From NCBI GenBank assembly GCA_964023275.1, contig OZ029929.1, positions 9,057,856 to 9,121,855 of the forward strand: a DNA stretch of 64,000 nucleotides, read 5' to 3'. The position numbers were made by a program, and so were the translations under genes. This stretch comes from Norana najaformis. Its lineage: Eukaryota; Annelida; Clitellata; Crassiclitellata; Hormogastridae. Below the pieces are notes generated by a model that was given only the letters and a program-made list of their open reading frames with translations, did no database searches and was not told where the DNA came from. Of this stretch, positions 22,244 through 34,229 are shown piece by piece; positions within the stretch are counted from its first letter, which is position 1; each line of letters opens with the position of its first letter.

Positions 22244-22414
22244 CATCAGCATCATCACCATCATCATCTGTGGTGTGCTCCGCTCTGAAGTGTTGCCGTT
22301 TCCATAACGTGTAGCCAGCCGTCTCTATTCTGTATTCGTCTCCAGGCCTTATGTAACCCGAAGTTCCTGCTGCACTTGGTCTTTTTACACCAAGTTTCCG
22401 GATTAGATTAGGCA
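22170..22414 (-). CDS. Probable exon of the MyTH4-FERM gene (J3) with poly-Ala/Asp tract
   Basis: A 245-bp stretch (81 codons plus two bases), incoming phase 1 and outgoing phase 0. The first half is PNLIRKLGVKRPSAAGTSGY, then IRPGDEYRIETAGYTLWKRQ. The second half is a microsatellite-encoded run of Asp, about 12 Ala and again Asp, from GAT and GCT triplets. Acceptor ggctacattag|TGC, donor GCA|GTAGGA. Phases fit the second possible donor of the upstream exon (27617) and the exon at 21849. No domain recognised. It could instead be part of a LINE ORF; the interrupted low-complexity tail is compatible with either. Confidence 0.45.
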
Positions 22415-22668
22415 CTAATGTAGCCAGAAAGTCCATAGAAGCCAGTTGTATGGCAATAAACACATCAACTGAGGCCCACTGCCAGATAATTAGTTCAGCT
22501 TATTACAGTTGTTACCAGCTATAGCTACAGGTCACACTGTGCTGCAAAAACATAACACACACAAAAATTTCTTTGCAACACTGCTTTCTGGTGATGTCGA
22601 TTTGCAAGTGAGAATCCGATTAATCTAATCTGATACAATCTGATCAAATCCAACCAAAAAAGGTCAAC

Positions 22669-22842
22669 AACCAGAGCAACAACCCATCTAAACACTGTGC
22701 AACAACAGCCATCACAACCAGAGCAACAACCCATCTAAACACTGTGCAACAACAGCCATCACAACCAGAGCAACAACCCATTAAAACACTGTATTACAAC
22801 AGCCAACACAACCAGAGCAACAGCCCACCTATACGTTTGGGC
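22669..22842. repeat. 47-bp tandem repeat, about 3.7 copies
   Basis: Units start at 22669, 22716, 22763 and 22810 with 'aaccagagcaacaaccca'. The first two units are identical and later ones diverge. A further degenerate continuation runs to about 22930. Confidence 0.9.
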
Positions 22843-24059
22843 AGCAACAGCGCTAACAACAATTAGCTGAACAGAGAGCAACAAATGGCAACCACCCAGA
22901 ACAAGACTTGGCCTAGAAACTGAGCAGCAACAAACGATAGCAACCGGCACAACACACAGCAAATCTGGCCTAAACAGTCTGTTAAAAACCACATCTAAAA
23001 CCAAGTCAAAAAGAACAGAAAAACTAATTAAATTTTCATAGCAGAACTCAGTGAATGACCCAGCTGATAGAAGGGCAACCTAGCAATCACAAGATTAGAT
23101 TAAGTACGGCTTTGTTAAATCCTAAAGACTTATTTATCATTGTGCCCCTCTATAAACAAAAGGCCTCTGGGGATGACCAGTCCAAAGGCTGAATCATCGA
23201 AAGAACCAAGGAAGAACCAGCCAAGAAACCAATCATTCATTTCTCACTGCATACTGGAATCCAAACTCTGGACACAGCGACGAAACAATTATCAAGTGCG
23301 CGCATGCGCAGGATCCGAAGGCCGAGAGAGAGCTTGGAAGGAGGAAGGCCGACAGCAATGGGTCAGAATTACTCAAGTGCAAGAACATAAAACACCGATT
23401 GTGAGAGGCCTGGCATTTCATTTCCCATTATTCTGCAGAAGGAATGAAGAAGAGGGGGGGGAGGAGCAGGAACACGAGCAGAAGCAGGAGGAGGCGATGA
23501 AGAGGCGGGCTCACTGGTCGTTATTAACGACGATATATTCGCCCTGGCAAAGGCAACAAGTAGCCCGTGCATATCGCACATCAGCTATTCGAACCCAGAA
23601 TTTTTGCTCCTAGCGCCCACCGCACCTTAGCCGTTGCCGCATCCCTGGGGAACGATAACAACTGTAAAAAGCAAAGATACATCCTACGATTACTTACGAA
23701 AACAAAGCCACGTGCGGCATCAAAAACGCCAGCTTTGATTTCCCTCTCGATCTCACTCGGTCTCCCACTCGGAATCCCTCACACTCACTCTCTCCCCTGC
23801 TGCGTTACTTCGTCTCTCGCTGTCTCCCATCTTCAGTCACTCTCACTCTTAGTTCCCAGAAAGCGAGTCCGCATAACAAGGACTAGGAGGACGCCCTGCA
23901 ATGACATTGCTCGAGTGTAACGGATGCTTTTTGTTCTACTCCGATGAAGATCTTGTTCCCTTAATATAACAGCTCATCATCCTTCGACATAACATCCCAT
24001 TAATCCTACACAACGACATAAATTGATTTAATGGTATTTGACATAATAGCTAATTATAA
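22843..24059. other. Intron sequence with locally CpG-richer part (23280-23900)
   Basis: A GGA/GAG-rich tract at 23440-23510 and several CG dinucleotides at 23280-23730. No exon with good splice sites seen. A possible promoter motif is listed separately. Confidence 0.4.
23298..23313. promoter_or_regulatory. NRF1-like palindromic motif
   Basis: 'gcgcgcatgcgcagga' contains the NRF1 core GCGCATGCGC. It lies in a locally CpG-richer segment inside the long intron between the exons at 27.6 and 22.4 kb, so an internal promoter is possible. Motif match only. Confidence 0.25.
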
Positions 24060-24842
24060 TTACACAATGGCTATTTCCTTTGATACAACAAGTCACTCCT
24101 TTGATACGATAGATCATTCCCTTGATATTATAGGTCATTCCTTTGATATAACTGGTCAATCCTTTGATGCAACAGGTCATCCCTTTGATCTTTGATGTAA
24201 AAGGTCATTCACATCACCCCTGTTCTCAAATCACTGCACTGGCTTAAAATACCAGAACGAATAGAGTACAAAGTCTTATCCCTCACCTACAACACACTTC
24301 AATCCTCCCAACCCTCCTATCTTCGTCAATTATTTACTATCCAACCACTCCGTTCAACCCGCTCCTCATCTGTCCTAACACTTCTTCGCCCTCCCGTCAC
24401 CTCATCCTTAAAATTTGGAAATCGCTCGATAGCCATAGCTGCCCCACCCCTTTGGAATAAACTCCCGCCAGAATTGCGACAGTTGTCTGGTCCATCATAC
24501 GAACTCACCAACACTTCACCTCTTTCAGTTTCTGCGCAGGTCTTTCACTCAAGACTGAAAACACTTCTTTTCCAAAAATCTTATCCTGATTCTTCCTCTT
24601 CCTCTTATCTCTCTTCTCGCTTCAATTTCAAACAGCATCCACCGTAGCCGTCCGACTGTCTGAGTGCCTGACTCCTGGATCTTGACCCTTTTGCCTATCG
24701 ATTTTGTTTTGACTGAGCGCCTGTGAATAAGCTGGTTCCCGCGATCTTTGATGTAAAAGGTCATTCCTTTGATATAATACGTCATTCCTTTGATACAATA
24801 CATCATTCCTTTGACACAATACGTCATTCCTTTGATATTATC
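24060..24842. repeat. 20-21 bp satellite array, split by an insertion
   Basis: Units of the type 'cctttgatacaataggtcat' run from about 24075 to 24210 and resume at 24743 to about 24840. The middle (24211-24742) is a retroposon. Unit drift is typical of an old array. Confidence 0.85.
24211..24742 (+). mobile_element. 5'-truncated LINE family A copy with 24-bp target duplication
   Basis: Opens as the C-terminal end of a CR1/L2-type polymerase (LHWLKIPERIEYKVLSLTYN; later APPLWNKLPPELRQL and FHSRLKTLLFQKSYPDSSSS). It continues through a stop into 'tatcgattttgttttgactg' and 'gaataagctggttccc', the family A 3' module. It is flanked by an exact 24-bp direct repeat (24187-24210 and 24743-24766), as expected for target-primed insertion. 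This copy ties the dispersed A module to a LINE. It is truncated at both ends: the usual 'tacagcgccc ... gattacgat' end is missing. Confidence 0.85.
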
Positions 24843-26082
24843 AACATTTTATTAGAGCATTTTTGGACTAAACAGATCACTCTTGACAGTTCTGCTCTCT
24901 GTGAAACAGTATCTTTTTCTCTCAACATTTCTTCTAGAATACAACTCATTTCATCACGCTAATACTCCATAATAATCAAGGAGATTTACACTCATTCCTC
25001 AGCGCCCTCACCATTTAACAGGACATTTCTCACAGCTTATTTCTCCCTCTGCGGTCCATTATAGTCCAGTGTTTATGTGCTAGGCTGTCAATCCAGAGGT
25101 TGGGATTCAAAAACCAACCTGGAAATAAAGCTATTTAGAGACTTCCACTCCATTTGTGCCCCTATGGAACTCAGCTGTAAAATGAGTACACTGACCGTAC
25201 ACTGTCAGTGGGAAGATCAGGCAGCAAGGGGAGGAAGAGCCATCTGCCTGCTGCACATGCTGAGGCCAAGTAAACGAAGTTGCTAATGCTTATGTCCAAG
25301 ACTACCTCACAGGGTTGCTACTTCTCTTCTTCTACACTTCCTTCTATTTACAGATCATTGACTTTATATCTTGTTCACTCACGTTGCTTATTACAGACAC
25401 AATTTCTTCTTCTCTTAACAAACTTACTGGTATTATTAATATGTCAAATGCTTTACATAGTTACATACATAGACATACATGCATACATAATACATACACA
25501 CATACATACACACATACTTCATTCTCTTCATAAACATAAACATTCTCTTCGTTAGTTAAGACTCACTTGTTCAAATTAACTGAGACACCATATTCACAGC
25601 ACTTTTGAGAGGTTCTTAAAATGTGCTATATAAAAGACTAGATACATACATACATACATACATACTTACGTACATACACAAACATACATATATAGAAAAA
25701 GACAGACAATTAAAACAGTCAGTCATCTGAATCTGAGGCTCAGATAGGTAGGGTCAAGCAATCTAAGATGGTATCTCAGTGCCTTTGGTAAATGAATAAT
25801 GTCTTTGAGATTGCAGCTTCTTCCCTTAAAATAACAAATCACGTTTCTTCTTGTCGCTCAGAAAGTTCTCTCAAATCTGAGTCAATTCTAAAGCAAACAC
25901 TGATTCGTGAGGAACAACAGCCAAGTCTTAAGTCCAACATTTCAGCTGATTAGTATGGAGTGTTTATGTCTAATATTTGTTATCAATAATTTTTTTTGTT
26001 TCTGTGTCTCTTTCTCTCCATCTGCCTGTTTATGTTTCTCTCCATCTGTCTGTCTGTCTGTTGCAGCCTGTCTGTCCCACTC

Positions 26083-26125
<43 letters not shown>

Positions 26126-26712
26126 ACCTTTGCCTCAGTTTCTATAATGCTCATTATCTGTTCCTCCATTGTCTTCTTCTTAATCCCCCCTTTCTGTCCC
26201 TCATTGTGTTTCCTTAACTGACTGTTCTCACCCCATTTGTCTGCCTCTTGTTCCAACTCGGGGGCGGGGGGGCAAGCGCCACTGCAAAGAATGCTCACCT
26301 GGACAGGAGAAAGAATGAGGAATGCCATAAACATTAACAGATAATGCCCTACAGGTAAATACCCAAAAACCACACTCATAAATAACAATGGCTTTTGTGA
26401 ATCTGTGAAAACAAACACCACATAACAGAAATGACAAAGCAGACACAGGGAAACATCAGAATTTATGAGGTATGAACAAAGTCAAATGAGTCGCATTACT
26501 AGATATGAGAAAGATAAAGTAAGGCAAAGAAATGTGAGTTCAGGTAAAGCAAGGTAAAAGATAATTTACGGTAACGTGAGGAAAGGTAAAGTAATCAATC
26601 ATTTCTAAGCAGAACTACATGTATTAACCGTACAGTACTCATCAGTGAGGAAGTGCAAACACGACAACAATTCAACAACTGAACACTTCTTCTCACATGG
26701 ATCAACACAACC
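24843..26712. other. Intron sequence with microsatellites and a LINE tail
   Basis: (cata)n patches at 25455-25510 and 25645-25690. A LINE 3' end at 25555-25650 ('gttcaaattaactgagacac ... aatgtgctatataaaa'). (tctg/tctc)n at 26035-26125. No exon recognised. Confidence 0.5.
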
Positions 26713-26905
26713 CATAATCGTAATTGTAATCCCAAGATTTCTACAGCACCCAACGAAAGCCACACCATGGGGACAAGTTTATTCACAGCGCTTAGTCAAA
26801 ACAATATATATAGGCAAAAGGGTTCGGTTCCAGGTCAAGATCCAAGAGTCAGGCAGAGAGAGCGTGGCAGCTATGGTGGGTGATATTTGGGATTGGAGCG
26901 GAAAG
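26713..26905 (-). mobile_element. LINE family A 3' end
   Basis: Reversed A module: 'cgtaattgtaatcccaagat', 'ttctacagcacccaacgaaa', 'cgcttagtcaaaacaat', 'gggttcggttccaggtcaag' and 'ggtgatatttgggattgg'. Confidence 0.75.
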
Positions 26906-27616
26906 AGGGATAATAGGAAGAAGTGGAGTCAGGATAGGATCTGTGAAGGAGGAACGTTTTCAGTTTTGAGTGAAAGGTCAGTGGATCTTATCTTCACTAC
27001 TTTACCCAACTTAACATTCAACAAAGAACAAGATCGGTCCTTTACATCAACTTTTAGAGGCAGCTATGGGTATGAAGTGTTAGTGACTTCATTTTTAGCC
27101 TTGACATAAGAATTCTGATGTCCAGTCCTATTACTTGCTGTCCAATCCTCCCATGTGCAATGACTACATTTTAATGAGCAGTCAGCATACTTATTTTAAA
27201 CTCATGTTTGTTCAGGGTGTTAATGGAACAGAAATCTTGAAATATCACTCTGTTATGGTTGGTATTTTCACCAATTCTAGTTCTGGATTGAAGTCCAGTA
27301 GTCTAGGCACTGCATCATTCTTTGTAAAAGTCTTACTTCCACATCTGTTTTTTCAAGAATGCATGAAGTGAAAGAAGTCAATGTACTGATAGAAGTCATA
27401 TTGGTCTTCCTTGAAAATCTCACCTACCTTAAGATATTTTTGCCTTATCTATCCAGTAACTAAACTCACTTGACTCCATGAAACTTATAAAGCAAAATTA
27501 GGTTCGATTCTTACCTTTAACATAAGGTACAGTAAAATATATAAGATCAATTAAAAAGAAAAATGCAGACACTCCAAAGCAAGGCAAGGCAAGACAAGAC
27601 AGAATTGCCTAGTTAC

Positions 27617-27837
27617 CTACTTCTTCAGCCAAGATTTCACTGAAGACAAGGTCCATCTCGGACATGAACTGTTCAATTAGGTTGGAACTGTGACTGGAGC
27701 GAGTGGAGTCAGCCCCAGGAGATGGTGGCTCCTCGTCCCCTGAATCAAGTGAACTGTGCCTTCGGCCTCCACCTCGCGACTCCGTAAAGCTCTCTGCGAC
27801 CGTCTTCATCACATTCCTTGATGTGCCATCCAATTCT
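27617..27837 (-). CDS. Probable exon of the MyTH4-FERM gene (J2)
   Basis: Open frame beginning ELDGTSRNVMKTVAESFTES, with a basic GGGRRHSS patch, an acidic/Pro DSGDEEPPSPGADS segment, then SNLIEQFMSEMDLVFSEILA. Acceptor ctcttgtgctgcag|AGA is strong; incoming phase 2 matches the exon at 43593. Two donors are possible: after 27617 (GTAACT, phase 1, leading to the exon at 22414) or after 27621 (GTAGGT, phase 0, leading straight to 18502). That could mean alternative splicing that skips the two exons at 22 kb. No known domain; the end is amphipathic and helical. Confidence 0.6.
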
Positions 27838-28309
27838 CTGCAGCACAAGAGAAAAGCCAGTTAACCATGCTCACAAATGCATCTTCACAAGCTAATAATC
27901 TGTAATTGTAAGTGTAACCAGAAAGTTTTATAGCACCGCATCAAATAGAAACTAATCGACCAAAACCTCAGATTCTCTGATCATAGTTATCTAAATCAGT
28001 AAATGCGTACGCCAAGGAGCCTCTATGCGGATGATCCACAGTTAGTGTCCCCATCGTGGCTAATTTAAATCTCGGGCTAGTAGGGTCCATGCATGGGGAC
28101 CTTGAATGGTGTGGCGCCTATTCAAACGGGCAGCGGTGGTGAAGGATTTCACCCGATAAATTCATTGCAAACGAGAATCGTCAAGGCCATACAGTAGCTA
28201 TATGAAACCTATACACTTTTTATCACTTAGCTAGAAGAACTATCCAGAAGCAAATGCTCATGTTTCATTCATATAAATTACTTTTGCAAAATCTGCCCTA
28301 TATTTGAGT

Positions 28310-28475
28310 TCTAAACTGCTTCTACCCATCTTCACAACCATAGTCCATCCTAAACTAGACTACTGCAATTCACTTTTCCTGAAAATATTGCCCACCCCCA
28401 TATAAACTGTCTTCAGCCATTCAGAATGCTCACTCGTGCTGTCACCAAAACCCACAAATGCCATCAAATCACTCC
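28310..28475 (+). mobile_element. LINE fragment (L2-like RT tail)
   Basis: Translates as LLPIFTTIVHPKLDYCNSLF, the conserved 'LDYCNSLL' region of L2/CR1-type polymerases. Breaks follow. It abuts the family B copy. Confidence 0.55.
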
Positions 28476-28529
28476 TGTTTACATGTCCCTACGCTGCTGC
28501 CAATGCACTGAAGATAGTGACTGCATGGC

Positions 28530-29015
28530 TATTAATCTGTCCTGAATTCCGCTGTGCTTCTCATTGGGGGCATTCCCAAATATGGTCATATCTCGTCCTA
28601 TATTTGCAACACTCTTCATTGGCTTCCCATCCAGCAGCAAGTTCATTTTAAGATTCTCATTCTTATGCGCAGCTGCGTTGCTGGCTCAGCTCCTCTTCAC
28701 CTCATGGATTTTTGCGCTTTAGTCTCCTTGTTACCCTGCAGTAGCACCCTCCGTTCGGCCACCCATGATCTCTTGTCTGTCCCTCGCAAGCGAACTGCTA
28801 CAGCCCAGTCCAGAAGTTTTACGAATGTCGAATGTCGGTACCACCTGCTGAAACAGTCTCTCTCCAGATCTGCAACGCAAGCTCCTCTCTCTTCCCCTCT
28901 CAGGGTTTCGCAGGCGCCTGGAGACTGTACTGTTTAATAGTGAATTTATTTGTCGGCAGCGCCTCTGTTGAGTTTATTCTCTAAGAGGAACTTTAAAAAT
29001 CTAAAATTAAATTAC
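28530..29015 (+). mobile_element. LINE family B copy, 5'-truncated
   Basis: Polymerase C-terminal region: LHWLPIQQQVHFKILILMRS near 28617, then PLHLMDFCALVSLLPCSSTL and the AQSRSFTNV block. The 3' end is 'gcgcctctgttgagtttatt ctctaagagg' followed by 'aaattaaattacaattac'. Frameshifted, inactive. Closest relatives in the window are 42985-43460 and 32685-33065. Confidence 0.75.
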
Positions 29016-29779
29016 AATTACATTACGTAGGATGAATACAGTTATGTATACAGAAACAGAACGTTGTTATGGTGTACTAAAAATTAAACAATAACTCGAA
29101 CTGCATAACAGCAGACTGCAGTTAAGCACTGATAAGCTAACTATCCTTATTTTAAACTAATCTGCTCTGGTACAGTCTAGAACTGGCTCTAATGGGCAGT
29201 GTTGCAATTTTTCCAGTTTGTGATGAACATCAGGTCTCAGAACTTGACGCAGAGACCTCTACAGGCGAGGTCAAGACGAGACGCCCTGTCCTCAGATTGA
29301 TACATTGACCAAAGTGCCCGAGACGATGAGACTACATCCCTCGAGATGACCTCATTTAAGCCACTCACAGCACACTCAAATACACTCCTAGTACACGAGG
29401 TGCAGCCACGGAAGGATCTCTCCTACAGTAGTGTTTGAAGTCTATGGAGACTTACTGACCCTGTCAGAAACAGGCCGGGAAAGGAGAGAATCAGAAATAT
29501 GAGACAGGAAGACGAATCAGACTCAGTAAGGGATACTGTTTATAAAACTCTAGGAAGTCATAAGTGCTTCCGTTTTTTGACTGCTGTGACCTGCTTTCAA
29601 ATCCCGGGTTCCAGGTGTGGAATTGATAACAGATTTTGTAGGCCCACTTTGACTGCACCTGCCTCTTCTAAAACAATGACCACCGTAGTTTCGTACAGCT
29701 CGTGTCAGTAAGTGGAATGAACTGAACAGACAAAACTACCTGTTAGAATAAAACAGAACAGCTCTCCAGGTGATATGCA

Positions 29780-30099
<320 letters not shown>

Positions 30100-30540
30100 C
30101 ATAGATATAATTGAGTACAAAACTGGTAAAAATGGAATACAAAACAAACAAACAACGAACTGAGGAGAACCACATTAAAGAACAGCTAAAGAACTACAGT
30201 GGCAGGAACAATGCACATCACGGGAGAATCTTCAGCAACGGGGAGATCCAACAAGGTATACAACAAGATACAAGAACTGACGAAGAAGGGGAGCCGTAAA
30301 AGTAAAACAATGTATATAATCTACTGACAGTTACAATTTTTGTTTACTGTCTGACTCATGTATCAGCATTTGTTTTTGTACATCGTTCATTTATCATTTA
30401 TTGTTGGACTCTTGGGTGCGCGGACATCAGACATTATAAAGGACCCCTGAAGTAGCTTGCTGCTGAAGACACTGTTTAAATTGTCATGATTACATTTACA
30501 ATAACAATTGCAATAGTGCATGTATGTATCTGGGGAAATC

Positions 30541-31078
30541 TGCTAACGGACGAAAAAGATGTAACAAACATATGGAGAGAATAAACTGATTAACTGCAAG
30601 ACAAGAACAACAGATCGACGGATGTAGAAATGAATGAAACCATCAAATGACCGTATTAATGAGGAAGATACGAGACCTCGACTGCTGAGAAAGAGGACCT
30701 TGAAAAGCAATAGTGGAAATGAAGAATGATTAATCTGAAGGTGTAGATGATATACCAGCTGAGAAAACTTTGATGAAAGACAAACAAACAACTGTGGCTG
30801 GTACAAGGAGAGAGAACACAATATGTATACACAATAAAGGATAAAGTGCTTAGAGGAAGAATTGAAAGAACGAAAGCCACAGGAAGGCCAAGAACCATGC
30901 TGTTGGACTGAATGACGGATAAAGGAAGCAGATGGGGCAACAAAGAAGTTTTTAAAAAATGGCACACAAAAGAGCCGAACAGTGTAATTGGATTCCTGGA
31001 TCTGTCTGAGGGCAGAACACTGCATAACAACAACAACAATAATAATAATAATAATAATAATAAACATGATATAATATA
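30541..31078 (+). mobile_element. LINE family C copy (RTE-like C-terminus)
   Basis: Reads with breaks as the end of an RTE-type polymerase: KATGRPRTMLLD near 30865, and a WGNKEVFKKWHTKEPNS stretch near 30930. It ends with 'attcctggatctgtctgagg gcagaacactg' and an (aac/aat)n tail at 31022-31064. Inactive. Confidence 0.6.
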
Positions 31079-31339
31079 TATGGTACATGTATATATGTGG
31101 TGAATGTATATATATTGACCCTATAACAGACTGCATTTTTTTACTTTAAAAGTATTTTTTGGAGGAATACTTTTTTACTTTTACTTAAGTAAAATTGTTG
31201 AAGAGCACTTTTACTTGAGTACCCGGTCTGGTTGCTTGAACAACACTGTGTGTATCTAACCAGAAATAAACAGTTGAAATGAAAACACATTTTAGTTGGC
31301 ATCATCTACTGCAGATAACCTTAGAAATCTTCTTCTGGT

Positions 31340-31605
31340 CCTTCAGCGTTTCCTCCTCTTCCTCCTCCTCTTCCTCCTCCTCTTCCTCCTCCTCCTCTTT
31401 ATACTGCTCTTAACAGCGCCTCCATAGTTTACCTCCTCCTCCTCCTCCTCCTCCTTCTCCTCCTCCTCCTTCTCCTCCTCCTCCTCCTCCTCCTCCTCCT
31501 TCTCCTCCTCCTCCTTCTCCTCCTCCTCCTTCTCCTCCTCCTCCTCCTCCTCCTTCTCCTCCTCCTCCTTCTCCTCCTCCTCCTCCTCCTCCTCCTCCTC
31601 CTCAG
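31340..31605. repeat. (CTC)n/(CTT)n polypyrimidine tract
   Basis: About 260 bp of cct/tcc/ctt triplets with one interruption near 31396-31430. Minus-strand Glu- and Arg-rich frames here are artefacts. Confidence 0.95.
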
Positions 31606-31889
31606 TTCCTTCTGACCATCTGCCCTTCTTAACATGGCACTGGACCAAACAGATAGCCAGAGATGAAGCTCAATTCCCCATGGGAGAAATAAACATCTTA
31701 AAAGCTGCAGCCTCCCTGCCTTTGTTCATCTCTCTGCCTCCCTCCATCCCTCTACTTATCCTCCTTTAAAGTCCCTTTCTCGACTGCCCACAACCCCATC
31801 TACGGCAATCCACAACCCCCAGATCCCTGCTGTGAAATTTCCACTTCACATCCGCCCATTTCTTCCACCTCCCATCTCCTTCCGCTTTC

Positions 31890-32075
31890 TCATGCGGCAC
31901 GGTAGCATATTGGAAAGAGAGCAAGAAAGAGAGAAAGAGAGTATGGGTTCGAGCCTCCCCCGAGACGGTTACTGTGTACCGACCTTCAGCAAGTTCTTAA
32001 CTGACAAATGCTCAGCGCCATCAATTGATGCTTAGTCATTAGATAGTGGCGCCTAATAAATGCATAAATAATAAC
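31890..32075 (+). mobile_element. tRNA-derived SINE
   Basis: A-box-like 'tagcatattgg' at 31913 and B box 'ggttcgagcct' at 31956, spaced as in a tRNA. A body of about 70 bp follows, then the 3' end 'gatagtggcgcctaataaat' with a 'gcataaataataac' tail. A (gaaa)n expansion sits between the boxes. Confidence 0.65.
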
Positions 32076-32274
32076 AACCTGTCTCACGCTGATTCCTCCT
32101 GTCCTCTCCTCTGCCGCTGCCATGCTGAGCCCCATGACAGATAACAAACCTGGCATTTACAAGGTGTTCAAAACAGCTCAGTCTGACAAATTTTCTCCCC
32201 CCTTATTTCACACCCACACCAAGCCCAGTAGGCTTAGCTCAAGATCTACCGTCTGGCTGTTGTTGTCTGACCGC

Positions 32275-32365
32275 AATGACCCACCTACGTCTACGATTCC
32301 TCGCTCAGTCGTTGGACATATGGCGTGTTAACAAATGTGCATTACTTACTTACTTATTAGCCGCT
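32275..32365 (+). mobile_element. LINE family D 3' tail
   Basis: 'cgattcctcgctcagtcgtt', 'ggacatatggcgtgttaac' and an 'attacttacttacttatt' tail, as at 22010 and 40250. Confidence 0.7.
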
Positions 32366-32684
32366 CTCACTATTCTGGTGCCAACCCACAAGCAACCAAT
32401 CGGTAATTTGAGGTCTTGGTCCTGGTCCTCAGATGGTGTGTTGGATTGTATCTAGGTTTGCCACCTCTGAAGAACCAAATTCCGGGAGAAACTTTACTAA
32501 TCACTATCCTAGCCAAAACGCATTTTGCTTATTGTCTAGCAGGTAAGCAAATTTCACTTACTGTTGAAACTATATTATGCTCATGTTCTTGAAATTTACA
32601 ATGTCTATTAAACCGCGAAAAGCATATGCCGCTTATGATTTAAAGAAGACTGTAGCAAAATGTATATGCAAGGCTTATTTGTAA

Positions 32685-33065
32685 TTGTAGTTGTAATTTG
32701 AGAATTATAAAGCACCTCTCAGAGAATAAACTCAACAGAGGAGCTTCCGACACGAAAAAGTAAAATCACTGTTAAACAGTACAGTCTTCAGGCGCCTGCG
32801 GAACACTGAGACGGGGAGAGAAAGGAGCTCAAGTCGCAATGCAATTCTCGAGGGAGACGATTCCAGCAAGTGGGACCAACGCAGGCAAAGCTTCTGGACT
32901 GGCCCGCAGCGGTTCGCACGTAAGGGACAAACAGGAGATCTTGAGCGGCCGAGCGAAGGGTGCTACGGCCCGGCAACGAGGAGAACAGAGTGCAGAAGTG
33001 AATGAGGTAAATGGGAGCTGAGCTACGAACACAACTGCACATGAGGGAGAGGAATGCATGGCTCA
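32685..33065 (-). mobile_element. LINE family B copy, reversed
   Basis: Minus strand: RT tail with LIHFCTLFSSLPGRSTLRSA, VGPTCWNRLPRELHCDLSSF and a 3' end at the left (tail 'gtaattgtagttgtaattt', 32682-32700). Very close to 42985-43460 in wording but in opposite orientation. 5'-truncated. Confidence 0.75.
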
Positions 33066-34200
33066 CGGCAATTAATCGCCTTGGTTTTAAAACTAGCACA
33101 CTGTATCATTTTCATCCTGTTTGAAAGTCATGCATAAATAGCACTTCTGAGAAGCTTACACACTTCTGAGAAATTTCTCCAAGTGATCTATGCTATAGGT
33201 TAATTATATACACTAATAAAAGTGATCTACCATACAATGGGCTCACTCACGGAAGGGTCAAAGTTCAAACCATAATCTCTCAATGAGCAATTATATTCTA
33301 TCTCAAAAACTTATTTGAAAAATTGTAAAAGAAAATCAAACCTCAAAATTGGCGAAAACACCAAAATCAAATTATAACTTACCACTCTATCATAATTATT
33401 ACCTCATGGATTTTTATTACCTCATGTTACTACATATAATTTGTTACTTCTATTATAAAAATCATAAAAACCAACACAACTTGCTGCTTTGACTATGTTG
33501 CCACCATTCCACATATTACAGCGTGTAGTTTAAAAACACTAAGTACTAAGTGGAACTACGACTAAATGGCAACCAAGTTATCACTTAGTCGTAGTACCAC
33601 TTGGCAAAGTTACCATATCCTAGCTTTTACAACCAGTTGGTCATAACTTCCCCCAAAGTCCTGTGATGAACTGACTGCTCTGGGATTCAGAAGCTCAGCT
33701 TCAAAGTTCCTCTGGGATCCGAAATTAGTCTACGTGAACTTAGAAATTATTAATTTACCACGCTGGTTCCTCACCGACAAGTCTTCAGGACCCGATCAAC
33801 AAGGCTACGATTAACCACTGCAGACCGAGAACCAGCCTCCAAAACGAACTATAATTATTTTGAGAGATACTCCTACCGATAAACCCGATGTTTTCGCTTA
33901 AAACAAAGCGCCAGGCCAACCGGGCCGAATGATACGCTTAAGGGGATAATTTGTAACGGATAGAAGTTTATTTTTGTGCATCCTCTAACTCGTGCCTTTG
34001 TTGTTGACCGGTGCATATTGGACACGTGGGCGAGAAGAGAGCAGGCTGGTGGAGATTTCCCAGTTGTAGGTCTCCCTGCAAGGCAATTCCCTACTGGAAA
34101 GAGCCGGACTCGTGGGTGCTGGATATTCTCTTCTAGTCCCATACGGCCGCCGGAGAAAGGAGTAGGGCGAATGAATAGGGAAAATAGAAGTGCGAGGGTG
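33066..34200. other. Non-coding stretch with a small hairpin and a CpG-richer patch
   Basis: 33549-33605 forms a hairpin: 'aagtggaactacgactaa' pairs with 'ttagtcgtagtaccactt' with one mismatch and about 20 bp of loop. 33890-34180 is richer in CG than its surroundings, with short frames on both strands that I cannot identify. Confidence 0.5.
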
Positions 34201-34229
34201 TTTTCATGATACCGGTTTAACCAACAGCT

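Noticed and set aside
24060-24842. Array of similar 20-bp units that could suggest a CRISPR
   Set aside because: No spacer/repeat alternation; a drifting satellite interrupted by a retroposon.
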